From: a virus | Strand: one strand, 5' to 3' | IMG/VR virus record: IMGVR_UViG_3300027752_001680 | Coordinates: 1 to 21,854 of that record | Length of the DNA stretch: 21,854 nucleotides | Made by a program: the position numbers and the translations under genes | The notes under the pieces: model-generated | Databases searched by the model: none | Seen by the model: the letters and a program-made list of their open reading frames with translations, nothing else | What the model was told of the DNA's origin: nothing | Shown: in pieces, positions 12,526-20,844 of the stretch | How the letters are laid out: each line of letters begins with the position of its first letter | Position numbering within the stretch: position 1 is the first letter of the stretch

Positions 12526-13262
12526 CTACTTTTTAAAGTTTTTTCGACATTAAATCCCGGTGGGATCTTTGGTTCAATTTCCCAGGTAACTTCTCTATTA
12601 TATGCAGGATAGTGTGACTCGTTAAAGTAATCTTCCATACAAATAAGCTCACCTGGATGCTTTTTCATTGTCTCGGCCATATTTTCATAATTTTTTATGA
12701 GACCTTCAGTAAGTGGACCGGACCTTAAATGGTAGTTTTTCTCCCAATCGTTCTGTATATCAACATGGTGTTTTACTTTTTCACCAATGCCGTGTTTCGC
12801 CAAATGTAGTTGTTTCATTTTCTCAACACCTACAGCATTCTTATATGATACAAACCCAGTTCCACCAAAATCTCCTATCTGTCTTACAGCAATCCAACTC
12901 TTTACTTGAGCTAGGAAATCCCTGCGATAGAGATAATAGATTTTATCTACTTTATTTAGTATTCGGTCCATGGCTTCATCGGACGAGACTTGGTTGGGCA
13001 TTACCTTAAAGACACAAGCATGGCCAGCCTCTAGCTGTTGGAGGAAAAATTCCTCACTCTGTAACCATTCTTTTTCTTCTGTTGGTAAGTCTTTATAATT
13101 TAACTGAATTTGGTATTTTGCTTTGGCACGACCTAGTGGTTCGGGCTTATTATGTGCAAACAATTCAGCTTTATATGGGAGCTTATATTGTTCTGATTTC
13201 AGGAGAGTAAAAGATGTGCTGCCAGTCCTAAAATTTGTTATAATAGCTACTTGGTTAATCAT
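12522..13262 (-). CDS. Sulfotransferase-like protein coupled to gp43
   Basis: Resembles PAPS-dependent sulfotransferases, which move a sulfuryl group to a hydroxyl or amine acceptor such as a carbohydrate. The 246-aa protein starts MINQVAIITNFRTGSTSF, where FRTGST (11-16) fits the 5'-phosphosulfate-binding loop. YYLYRRDFLAQVKSW (Arg113/Arg114 to Ser122) fits the 3'-phosphate-binding motif (R and S nine residues apart), and ELICMEDYFNE resembles the conserved E-D-L/Y region. Its ATG shares one base with the stop codon of the DNA polymerase gene (TAATG), so it is translated with gp43. The substrate is not visible from sequence. Divergent P-loop proteins with other functions remain possible. Confidence 0.72.
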   Translation of the reverse strand: MINQVAIITNFRTGSTSFTLLKSEQYKLPYKAELFAHNKPEPLGRAKAKYQIQLNYKDLPTEEKEWLQSEEFFLQQLEAGHACVFKVMPNQVSSDEAMDRILNKVDKIYYLYRRDFLAQVKSWIAVRQIGDFGGTGFVSYKNAVGVEKMKQLHLAKHGIGEKVKHHVDIQNDWEKNYHLRSGPLTEGLIKNYENMAETMKKHPGELICMEDYFNESHYPAYNREVTWEIEPKIPPGFNVEKTLKSS

Positions 13263-15805
13263 TATGTAAAGAAATCCTCAATCGTATCTATCCTTTCTGA
13301 CGACCAACCTAAGGAATCAAGTATGCCTTGGATCGGGGTAAGAAAAACCTTGTTGAATTGTGTATCGTAGTCAATATATTTAGTAAGTTCCATTTCCTTC
13401 GGCAATACGCCTGGGAAACTGATAACATTTTGTTGTATCGGATTAGGCACTTTCATATAGACGAGCTTGACCTTATCACCAGATTGTATTGATGGATATC
13501 TTTTGGCCAATTTGTTCTGAGCCAAATGATGATTATAAACAATAGAACCTCGGACGTGTATCGGGCAACCTTTTCTGAATAATGTTACGGGATGTTTGTA
13601 TTTCTCAATGTCGTCAGTTCCAGATGTTTTAGCAATAGCCTCTACTGGTAATGATTTAAATTCGTCCTTAAACTCTTTAATATAGATCTGTACATCGGAT
13701 TCGGTGCCATTCATGATTACATTAAACACGGACCTCATTTTTTCTCTGCAGACTTCTGGTGTTGATGAACGAACACTTTCCAAACCAGTCACACTGATTT
13801 TTGGCTTTTCATAATGAACACCTTCTGAGTTAAGCACATTGAGAATATATCTCTTTTTAGCCACAAAGATTGCTCTGTCGGTAATCTTTTCACGTTTCAT
13901 CACCATCGCATTGCGATATGCACCCATCTGTCGTTGAAGTTCCAAATAGCCTTTTTCAATCACTTGTTCGATTTTGGTAGAACAAATTTTATCCAGGAAC
14001 TCTTCGCCTTGTTTTCTGTCAATCTCTTTTGTCCCAAACACTTCTTGAATGAGGTCACCAAAGTTAACATAAATTGAGTCTGTGTCAATGTATATAATAT
14101 AGTCTTTATCTTTTGTGCCTAGGACCTTATTCATATAATTGTTAACAGATTTCTGAGCATATCGGATTGCCAATTGACCAGATGTAGTAATAGCCTCTGC
14201 CATTTCTGAAATATAATAGAGGAAATATTTGTTTGCCGTTGCGCCGTATAGACTGTTCATGGCAATTTTAATAGACATCTGAGAGTTGTGTAATTGGTTG
14301 ACCTCTCGTTTGAGCCTTTTGACTTCTCTTACATCAGTCTCAATCTCAAGCTGTTGTTCAACTGCAATCATTTGCTTTTTAATTACAGAACGATTATTGT
14401 AGTATTCGTCAATAATTTCTGGAATGATACCAACATTTTTATTAGTAAAGCATACGCCATTGGCAGCAACTGAAACTGATGGATCATCATTTACATAATC
14501 ATCTGTCAGAACCATATCCTGAGTAACATATTCACGTCTGTCGTCAATCCAGGTTTCTGGTGACATATTAAATTGTAACATCAGATGCGGATATAGGGAG
14601 TTCAAGTCAAAAGAAACTACCCAAGGATGCATGCCTTGTTCTGGATCTTTAACATAACCACCAACCAGCGCACCAAGGTTAGCACCAGGGCCACCTTTAA
14701 TAGGAGGAACAATTTTGTCTGCAATCAGTCTACGATATATTGTAGATTCCCAAATGCCTACAGTTCCGAATGCGTCTTTATAATCAACACCGCCACCATA
14801 AGCAACAGTCATTACCAATTGTAATAAACTTGTTTCGTCCTCGAGTTCCTCAATCAGCTGAGTGTCACGAAGGTTATAATCTAGATAGAGTTGTGGATTT
14901 TGTTCATAGAGTTCGGTCAAGCCACCATAATCAGAATAGTCTAATTTCTTTTTGCCAAGAACTGAATAGCCAATATGGTCGAGTTTATATGATTCTTGTG
15001 GACCATATTTGTAACCAAACTTTTTGAACGCGTCCATGTAATCGACAATGGTCATACCAGAGATACGATACGTTGATTGGACCTTATTAAAGATTTCTGA
15101 TGAGCGTTGTTTGATATGTTTCCAAGGTGATAATTGTTTTGCAACATCTTCACCAAGTAGCCGAATGATACGAGTCACGATATATTGAATGTCAAAGTAT
15201 TCGACGTTCCAACCAGTTACGATATCCGGATAATCCGAGGACCACAATTTTACAAAATATCTAAGCAGAGCCTCTTCAGTTTCAAATTTGATAAAATCAA
15301 TATTGTCTTGGTCGATACCAGTAGCTGTTTGTGTTTTATCATAATCCTTACGACCAAGCAATGTATATTTTGCACTACGTGAGCTGTGATAAGCAATTGA
15401 TGTAATCTCTTTATCAGCCTGATTAATATCTGCATATCCGTCACTGATATCAACCTCAATATCAAACGAGGCAATGTTGATCTGATTAATGTCAAATTCA
15501 ATCTTGCCTGGATATTTTTCTTGTATGAACTGAGTAGTATAATTGGTATTGCCGAAGATTCTCATGTTTGGAATACCTTTGTACTCTTCGATGAAATCCT
15601 TAGCCTCTCGCATGTCTCCAAATTTATGAGGAGAGAGTTTATATTGGCCAGTTAAGGACGTATAACCTTCTGCTCCAGATTTTGGTGTGTGTACATATAA
15701 TGTAGGTCTGAATGGAACTTTGTAAGAAAAGCGCTTGCCATTTTCATAGCCGCGCCATAAGATATTGTTGCCGTATCTTTCAACGGAAGTATAGAACGAT
15801 GTCAT
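13262..15805 (-). CDS. 43: Family B DNA polymerase gp43
   Basis: Replicative polymerase with 3'-5' proofreading. The 847-aa protein (T4 gp43 is 898) has ExoI SFDIEVD (D115, E117), ExoII TGWNVEYFD (198-205), ExoIII YNLRD (310-314), polymerase motif A DLNSLYPHL (400-408), motif B KIAMNSLYG (513-521) and motif C YIDTDSIY (572-579). The C-terminus DTIEDFFT is a hydrophobic-acidic tail suitable for binding the gp45 clamp. No intein or intron split is seen. It has its own early promoter (15832-15860). The leader contains a five-codon ORF whose TGA overlaps the gp43 ATG (ATGA), and no strong Shine-Dalgarno is visible, so translation may be coupled or weak. ATG 15805 fits the family start. Confidence 0.97.
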   Translation of the reverse strand: MTSFYTSVERYGNNILWRGYENGKRFSYKVPFRPTLYVHTPKSGAEGYTSLTGQYKLSPHKFGDMREAKDFIEEYKGIPNMRIFGNTNYTTQFIQEKYPGKIEFDINQINIASFDIEVDISDGYADINQADKEITSIAYHSSRSAKYTLLGRKDYDKTQTATGIDQDNIDFIKFETEEALLRYFVKLWSSDYPDIVTGWNVEYFDIQYIVTRIIRLLGEDVAKQLSPWKHIKQRSSEIFNKVQSTYRISGMTIVDYMDAFKKFGYKYGPQESYKLDHIGYSVLGKKKLDYSDYGGLTELYEQNPQLYLDYNLRDTQLIEELEDETSLLQLVMTVAYGGGVDYKDAFGTVGIWESTIYRRLIADKIVPPIKGGPGANLGALVGGYVKDPEQGMHPWVVSFDLNSLYPHLMLQFNMSPETWIDDRREYVTQDMVLTDDYVNDDPSVSVAANGVCFTNKNVGIIPEIIDEYYNNRSVIKKQMIAVEQQLEIETDVREVKRLKREVNQLHNSQMSIKIAMNSLYGATANKYFLYYISEMAEAITTSGQLAIRYAQKSVNNYMNKVLGTKDKDYIIYIDTDSIYVNFGDLIQEVFGTKEIDRKQGEEFLDKICSTKIEQVIEKGYLELQRQMGAYRNAMVMKREKITDRAIFVAKKRYILNVLNSEGVHYEKPKISVTGLESVRSSTPEVCREKMRSVFNVIMNGTESDVQIYIKEFKDEFKSLPVEAIAKTSGTDDIEKYKHPVTLFRKGCPIHVRGSIVYNHHLAQNKLAKRYPSIQSGDKVKLVYMKVPNPIQQNVISFPGVLPKEMELTKYIDYDTQFNKVFLTPIQGILDSLGWSSERIDTIEDFFT

Positions 15806-15831
15806 AGATAGTGTCTCATAATGTAGGTACC

Positions 15832-15860
15832 ATTATAACATACCTGGAGCGATATGTCAA
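15832..15860 (-). promoter_or_regulatory. Early sigma70-type promoter of gp43
   Basis: Minus strand: TTGACA (15860-15855), 17-bp spacer, TATAAT (15837-15832) with extended -10 TGT. The TGA in the -35 is the gp46 stop codon. The predicted leader to ATG 15805 is about 20 nt. Confidence 0.85.
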
Positions 15861-17569
15861 CCGATAATTTCGGAGAAGTTTTTAACCTTGCCGAACGTGA
15901 TGCTTCCATCAAATTTCTCTGCAAATTGGTCTCCTCTGTGACTGATAACAAAGATATTATCATCAGAGTTAAGTCCGTGTAGTGTTTCAATAAGACTCTC
16001 AATACCAACACTGTCTAATGCACCATCAAGAGTCTCATCTAGAATCAATAGGTTGGTTGAAACAGAGTTTCTAAGTTTGGCAACTGCGCGCCATGCCAGC
16101 ATAATTGAAAGTGTAATTCTGAGTTTTTCGCCTTCACTGAATGAGGCATATGTAAAGTTATCTCTAAACCTTGAACGAATAACCTCATTAAACTCTTCAT
16201 CAAGATGAAAGTCAACGAATAGGTCAAATGCAGCAAGATACTTGTTGATCAGTTTATTCATCACTGGAATATATTGGCTGATAATTCTAGCCTTAATTCC
16301 ACCATCCTTAAGAATTGTATGTACAACACTTAATATTTCACGATCCTCTACAAAGGCTTGATGGATGTCATTTTGTTTGGATAGATCTTCTTGTAAACTC
16401 TGAAGTTTAGATGTATCTACTTCTTCGACTTCACGTTGAGCACCTTCCAGTTCCTTTTTATAAGAAACAAGGGCGTTCTTTGACATTTTGATTTCAGCTC
16501 TGATTTCAGATATCTTGAAGTTAACTGATTGAATTTGTTCCTCAACCTTTGAAATAGAACCGAGTCGGTCTTGGTGAGTTTTAATTGTTTCTGCAGCAGA
16601 GACTAGACCTTGTTCGATACCAGCCTTTATGTCAAGCTTTTCATTAACTTGTCCTGATTTAAAGTCGTGAGCAATACCCTGTTTACATGTTGGACAATCA
16701 TCATTATGTTCATAGAAGGATAGTTCCTTTTCAAGCTGTACACGACTTCTGTCAAGTTCATTTCTGTGTTGAGTTGCATCAGCAAACTTTTGTTTCTCAT
16801 CAGCCTTATCAGATATATCATCATAGAGTGCTTTCATAATCTCATCTTGAGTATCAATGGTACTATTCCTTGATTCGATTTCGTCAATATGACCAGACAT
16901 CTTATCACGTATTTGATCTACTTGAGTCTCTTTAATCTTACGGATCTCATTATTATTTTCTTCGGCCGAGGATATTTTAGTTTCCACTAATTCAATGTTG
17001 TATTTCGTATCATTAATTGCAGCCTTGTTTTCATTGATTTTATCTTTGGCCAATAGATTCATTACACTGAATACTTGAATGTCTAATAGGTCCTCAATGA
17101 TTTCTCTTCGCTGACCAACTCTTAATTCCATAAACGGAACATAGGTAGCTGAACCTAATACTACAATCTGATTAAAAGATTTATAATTAATGCCGAGTAT
17201 ATTTTCTTCCAAGTGTTGCTGATAATCTTTTTTGGCAGCATTCTGATTAAGCATCTCACCATCTTTAAAGATTTCAAACACGTTGGGTTTCATGCATCTA
17301 CGAATAAGATAATTATTACCACCAGCTGCAAAATACAGTTCGACTTCGAGCCCCTTTTTATTAATACTGTTTAAGAGTTGACTCTTACTAATATTACGGA
17401 AAGGCTTTCCATATAAACCAAATGTCATTGCATCTAGTAGAGTACTTTTACCAGAACCATTTGACCCACTGACCAACGTAGTCGCGTATGAATCAAAATC
17501 AATGGTGGTAAAGGTATTACCCGTTGATAATATATTTTTATATTTTATTTTCTTAAAATGGATTCTCAT
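15857..17569 (-). CDS. 46: Recombination endonuclease subunit gp46 (Rad50/SbcC-like)
   Basis: ATPase partner of gp47 in the T4 Mre11/Rad50-type complex that resects DNA ends for recombination-dependent replication. The 570-aa protein (T4 gp46 is 560) has Walker A SGSNGSGKST (34-43), a long heptad coiled coil with the zinc-hook CPTC at 291-294, the ABC signature SFSEGEKLRITLSIML and Walker B LLILDETLDGALD, then the H-loop FVISHRGDQF. Its ATG shares one base with the gp47 stop codon, and its TGA stop is embedded in the -35 of the gp43 promoter. Confidence 0.96.
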   Translation of the reverse strand: MRIHFKKIKYKNILSTGNTFTTIDFDSYATTLVSGSNGSGKSTLLDAMTFGLYGKPFRNISKSQLLNSINKKGLEVELYFAAGGNNYLIRRCMKPNVFEIFKDGEMLNQNAAKKDYQQHLEENILGINYKSFNQIVVLGSATYVPFMELRVGQRREIIEDLLDIQVFSVMNLLAKDKINENKAAINDTKYNIELVETKISSAEENNNEIRKIKETQVDQIRDKMSGHIDEIESRNSTIDTQDEIMKALYDDISDKADEKQKFADATQHRNELDRSRVQLEKELSFYEHNDDCPTCKQGIAHDFKSGQVNEKLDIKAGIEQGLVSAAETIKTHQDRLGSISKVEEQIQSVNFKISEIRAEIKMSKNALVSYKKELEGAQREVEEVDTSKLQSLQEDLSKQNDIHQAFVEDREILSVVHTILKDGGIKARIISQYIPVMNKLINKYLAAFDLFVDFHLDEEFNEVIRSRFRDNFTYASFSEGEKLRITLSIMLAWRAVAKLRNSVSTNLLILDETLDGALDSVGIESLIETLHGLNSDDNIFVISHRGDQFAEKFDGSITFGKVKNFSEIIG

Positions 17570-18630
17570 TATAAACTAAGTGCCTCACTGTAAAGTTCAT
17601 TAACGACACTTTTGACTCGTTCCTTGTCTGCTGTTGTTTCAATAGATTCTATATAATCACTTAAAAGCTCTGATGTGTCTTTTGTTTCGTCTAGTATTTC
17701 TTCATCACCATAATCTGCTAGGTTAAGATTGTCCTCGATAGCCTTTATATCCACTGCTCCACATTCTGACATTCTATTCATAAACAAATCATAGAGATAT
17801 GCATTGGTTCTGTTTTTAATTATAATTTTAACATAGGTATCTTTGTATTTGTCGACATCAAAATTTGCGACATCATCTACTGTCCACGTTTCATCATCAT
17901 AATTGATTTTAAAGAACACTCGATTCGGGTTGAGTATCTTTTCCATTTCTCGTGTTTCTGTATCGAAAACATGGAAACCTCTCTTGCCTTTATAATCACC
18001 CCACATCATTTCATACGGCGCACCAAGGTATTCTAAATTTTTATATCTTGATGGGTGGTGGAAGTGTCCTGAATATACATCTTGGAATTGTTTAAATACA
18101 CCCAGCTCTAAGCCGTGCGCGCATAATTGGCCTCTCATCATTTCAAAGCCTCTCATTTCCAAATGTGCCATTACTACATCGGCGTCACTATTCTTTATAA
18201 ACTCTAGATTGTGTTCAGAATTTTCTCTACTAATCCAAGGAAGCATAAGGAACTTTGTTCCCCCAATTTCTAAGTGCTTACCTAGATCTTGATATAATGT
18301 AAAGTTAGGATATTCTTTTAATAGTAAATTCATACTATTCACTTCGTTTGTATTGCTGTAATATGTATCATGGTTTCCAATTAATGCATGGAACTCTATA
18401 TTACGTTCAGCCAAACCATCAAACAATGCTGTCTTAGCATGTTGTAAGCTTACATAATTGATGTACTTTCTACGATCAAAGGTATCGCCCAGATCGAATA
18501 CTGTTGTAATATTGTGTTTATCCAAATATGGAAAGAATACTTCGTGAAAAAACTTTCTTTGAACTTCGTGAAATACACGGCTATCTCCTCTTGCACCAAA
18601 ATGAATGTCGGTGACTATTGCAATTTTCAT
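17569..18630 (-). CDS. 47: Recombination endonuclease subunit gp47 (Mre11/SbcD-like)
   Basis: Metal-dependent nuclease subunit working with gp46. The 353-aa protein (T4 gp47 is 339) shows the calcineurin-like phosphoesterase motifs in order: IVTDIHFG (D8, H10), DLGDTFDRR (D49), LIGNHDTYY (GNHD, 85-88), VVMAHLEM and YSGHFHHPS (GHxH). The start ATG 18630 follows the peptide deformylase stop by one nt; the deformylase 3' end provides the AGGAG-like site. Coupling to gp46 by a TAATG junction keeps the two subunits balanced. Confidence 0.96.
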   Translation of the reverse strand: MKIAIVTDIHFGARGDSRVFHEVQRKFFHEVFFPYLDKHNITTVFDLGDTFDRRKYINYVSLQHAKTALFDGLAERNIEFHALIGNHDTYYSNTNEVNSMNLLLKEYPNFTLYQDLGKHLEIGGTKFLMLPWISRENSEHNLEFIKNSDADVVMAHLEMRGFEMMRGQLCAHGLELGVFKQFQDVYSGHFHHPSRYKNLEYLGAPYEMMWGDYKGKRGFHVFDTETREMEKILNPNRVFFKINYDDETWTVDDVANFDVDKYKDTYVKIIIKNRTNAYLYDLFMNRMSECGAVDIKAIEDNLNLADYGDEEILDETKDTSELLSDYIESIETTADKERVKSVVNELYSEALSL

Positions 18631-18631
18631 A

Positions 18632-19216
18632 TTACTCCTGGATATTGTCTGCAGCTGCTACCTCTGTCTGCAGTTGCTTGGCCTCAGCGGCACTCATAGA
18701 TTTTAAATAGTTCATTACACCAGCGCGTTGTTTTACTATTTTGGATTTTTTCTTGTCGGCTCTTTCCCATTTTAAACGAGACACTTTGTCTTTATATACA
18801 ACACCGTGTAAATGGTCATATTCATGCAGGAAACATCTTGCGCCATATCCGGCTATTAGACCATCCTGCTTTTCTAATTTTTCATTGTACCAAATTGCTT
18901 TGATATCTTTAGGTCGGGATATTTTCACAAACATATCTGGGAAACTCAAACAGCCTTCAACATCAAGAACCATCTCATCTGACACATCAACAATCTCTGG
19001 GTTAATCACCATTACTGCAGCATCTGTTTTTTCTCCCATAACAAATAGTTTATAGTCTAAACCTACTTGAGGTGCTGATAGTCCAAGACCATTATTTGCG
19101 AGCATCAGCTTTACCATTTGCTCTTTAAGTTCGATGGGATCGAAACCTGGGTCTTCCAAATTCACATCAGATACTTCCTTTGAAAGGATAGGATCTGGAT
19201 AATATACTAAGTTCAT
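18632..19216 (-). CDS. def: Peptide deformylase
   Basis: Removes the N-formyl group from new proteins; phage copies are known in marine T4-like phages, where they are thought to help process host or phage proteins during infection. The 194-aa protein has all three motifs: GLGLSAPQVG (43-52), EGCLSFP (87-93) and HEYDH (131-135), the metal-binding HExxH-type site. The start overlaps the nucleotidyltransferase stop by 4 nt (ATGA). Compared with short cyanophage versions it carries an extra C-terminal tail of about 50 residues, Lys-rich then Ala/Glu-rich, whose role is unknown. Confidence 0.95.
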   Translation of the reverse strand: MNLVYYPDPILSKEVSDVNLEDPGFDPIELKEQMVKLMLANNGLGLSAPQVGLDYKLFVMGEKTDAAVMVINPEIVDVSDEMVLDVEGCLSFPDMFVKISRPKDIKAIWYNEKLEKQDGLIAGYGARCFLHEYDHLHGVVYKDKVSRLKWERADKKKSKIVKQRAGVMNYLKSMSAAEAKQLQTEVAAADNIQE

Positions 19217-19638
19217 AATTTACCTTCTTCTCTCATTTGTGCTCTAATTTTTGTTGCAGATATCTCGTGAATATCTTTACCAAGATCATGTTCTGTAAAT
19301 GTGTAACCTACTCCACGACCAAAGCTAATGTCAACAATATTTGGTACTTCCAAAATTAGATATTCACGTCCATTTTCATAACCATGTTCTCTTAATCCAT
19401 TTTCAATACCTTCAATGGTTTGTATCATACCAAACGGGTTATCATCCTGTACAACCGTTCGGCCTGCTCCTGCATCACCATCAAAATTATATACGTCACG
19501 TACCATTATAACAACTTGCCCGGTCAATGTCAAACACTTTTTAAAAAGATTTGTATGTCCATCATGCCAAGGCTGCCATCTGCCCAACATTTGCACAGTG
19601 GGCTTTTTATAATCAAATGCTTCATCCATTCCAAACAT
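19213..19638 (-). CDS. HxGH-type nucleotidyltransferase (NadM/cytidylyltransferase-like)
   Basis: Adenylyl- or cytidylyl-transferase of the HxGH superfamily. The 141-aa protein has the first nucleotide-binding motif LGRWQPWHDGHTNLF (HDGH, 25-28) and the second motif ISATKIR (126-132), equivalent to the ISSTxxR of nucleotidylyltransferases. The segment between them (VPNIVDISFGRGVGYTF) is family-like. Archaeal NMN adenylyltransferases are the closest pattern I know, giving an NAD-salvage role; cytidylyl transfer onto an alcohol phosphate is an alternative. It lies in one operon with an APS-kinase-like gene, but the motif does not look like that of ATP sulfurylase. GGAG precedes ATG 19638. Confidence 0.8.
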   Translation of the reverse strand: MFGMDEAFDYKKPTVQMLGRWQPWHDGHTNLFKKCLTLTGQVVIMVRDVYNFDGDAGAGRTVVQDDNPFGMIQTIEGIENGLREHGYENGREYLILEVPNIVDISFGRGVGYTFTEHDLGKDIHEISATKIRAQMREEGKL

Positions 19639-19639
19639 T

Positions 19640-19852
19640 TTATTTTACTCCATATTTTATAAACTTATACCATAGTCTTTCATGTCCATAATACAGTCCA
19701 AATTTTATCACCAAATCAGCTAGAAATACTGCACCAATTGCTTTAGGAGGCAATCCAAAGAACCAGGCAATACAAACTGTAGTTATGCTTGCGACAATAC
19801 GCCACGTGACTGCTTTAGCCAAATGTCTCTTTGCGCTTACTTCTTCAGCCAT
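19640..19852 (-). CDS. DUF2061 small membrane protein
   Basis: The 70-aa product has a basic N-terminus (SAKRHLAKAVTWRIVAS), the typical opening of DUF2061, then two predicted membrane helices (about 15-33 and 37-55) and a C-terminal YYGHERLWYKFIKYG, also characteristic. Function is unknown; in some bacteria DUF2061 genes sit inside sulfate-assimilation operons beside cysC and cysD/cysN, by my recollection. Here the start lies 16 nt inside the 3' end of an APS-kinase-like gene, which repeats that association. The product is expected in the inner membrane. Confidence 0.85.
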   Translation of the reverse strand: MAEEVSAKRHLAKAVTWRIVASITTVCIAWFFGLPPKAIGAVFLADLVIKFGLYYGHERLWYKFIKYGVK

Positions 19853-20265
19853 TTCTGATATGCCATATTAATTACTGGTTCTAATTCCAGATGTGTGTTC
19901 GCGTACCATTCGGTGACATGGTAATCACAGTGCCGAGGTTTTTGAAAGATCTTATTTGTATCTTCGAATCTACCTTCTTGAATAGTATCCATCCAAATAG
20001 TATAATCTGGGTCAAAAGCATTTCTTGTTTCTGCGAAAGGACATACAAAGTCTGTAACTGCAATTTTACCAGCCATGGATACACCATCTGATAAGAGTCT
20101 CATTCTCATTGCTTGTCTCATTCTGCCTTCATTACTGAAGTCCCAGTCATCATATTCTTTTCTAACAGCATCAGCATTTATCCAAACACCTTCAACAGCC
20201 TCTGCCAAAGGTTCTGCTAAAGTACTCTTCCCTGAGCCGGGAAGGCCAAAAATCAATATTTTCAT
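19837..20265 (-). CDS. P-loop kinase, APS-kinase-like (CysC-like)
   Basis: Predicted small-molecule kinase; the best pattern match is adenylylsulfate (APS) kinase, which makes PAPS. The 142-aa protein has Walker A GLPGSGKST (7-15), WINADAVRKEYDDWDFS (matching the D-x-D-x-x-R and following region of CysC), a QAMRMRLLSDG helix and DFVCPFAETR (72-81), which aligns with the F-I-S-P-F-R-x-x-R motif of APS kinases. EDTNKIFQKP follows. At 142 aa it is shorter than bacterial CysC (~200). It overlaps the gp55 stop by 4 nt and the DUF2061 gene by 16 nt. A different nucleoside or sugar kinase is possible, so the substrate is uncertain. Confidence 0.72.
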   Translation of the reverse strand: MKILIFGLPGSGKSTLAEPLAEAVEGVWINADAVRKEYDDWDFSNEGRMRQAMRMRLLSDGVSMAGKIAVTDFVCPFAETRNAFDPDYTIWMDTIQEGRFEDTNKIFQKPRHCDYHVTEWYANTHLELEPVINMAYQKWLKK

Positions 20266-20801
20266 TTTGCTTCCTTAGCTTCCTTTTCCTTAAGTTCTTT
20301 GTTTGCTTTTGACTCTTCTTTTTTCTTTTGATGTTTGTCTTCGAAGTCTTTTACGAATTCGTTGATATAGTCTGGGAGTTCGTTCTGAGGAACATTATCA
20401 CCAGCACTATTGAGAATCATATTCTCGTGATTCATTTGTTGTGACGCTTTGAATTTAATGTACATCTGCTTTTTCTCTTTAGCGATGCGTCTTAAAAATG
20501 CGAACCAAATGATTTGCGTGAAATATGCAAAGGGGTTTTGTGATTTTTCTGGATTAAAGTTATTAATATACTGTAAACAGTTTTCAATACCATCAGAGAT
20601 CATTTCCTCTTTATATGTGTATCCAGAGAAGTTTGGTTTTGTTGCGAGTCTTGTTGCAATTAACAAGATGCATTTTCCAATATAGTCTGGGACTATGGGG
20701 TTGCGTTCGCCTGATTCCTCAGCCTCTGCTACCAATTTTTTGTAATCAATTAGAGCTTGTAGTAGATCTTTATTGTTTACATAGTTCTTTTTTCTTGCCA
20801 T
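20262..20801 (-). CDS. 55: Late sigma factor gp55
   Basis: Sigma-70-family factor that directs host RNA polymerase to TATAAATA late promoters. The 179-aa protein matches T4 gp55 in its core: IGKCILLIATRLATKPNFSGYTYKEEMISDG, then IENCLQYINNFNPEK, NPFAYFTQIIWFAFLRRI and KEKKQMYIKF, the region-2-like segment that contacts polymerase and the -10. Its C-terminus is a Lys/Glu-rich tail ending KEAKEAK, without the hydrophobic clamp-binding motif at the end of T4 gp55. AGGAG precedes ATG 20801. It leads the gp55 to gp46 operon from an early promoter (20845-20873), fitting early synthesis of a late regulator. Confidence 0.95.
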   Translation of the reverse strand: MARKKNYVNNKDLLQALIDYKKLVAEAEESGERNPIVPDYIGKCILLIATRLATKPNFSGYTYKEEMISDGIENCLQYINNFNPEKSQNPFAYFTQIIWFAFLRRIAKEKKQMYIKFKASQQMNHENMILNSAGDNVPQNELPDYINEFVKDFEDKHQKKKEESKANKELKEKEAKEAK

Positions 20802-20844
20802 TTTGGCTCTCCTAGTAAACTATCATAATTTAGTAATAGTGTGT

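Noticed and set aside
13262-15805. Intein or intron in gp43, as found in some phage polymerases
   Set aside because: All motifs occur in one uninterrupted frame with normal spacing.
19213-19638. ATP sulfurylase role for the HxGH nucleotidyltransferase, which would complete a PAPS pathway
   Set aside because: Its motifs (GRWQPWHDGH and ISATKIR) look like NadM/cytidylyltransferases; the N-P-x-H-x-x-H motif of ATP sulfurylase is absent.
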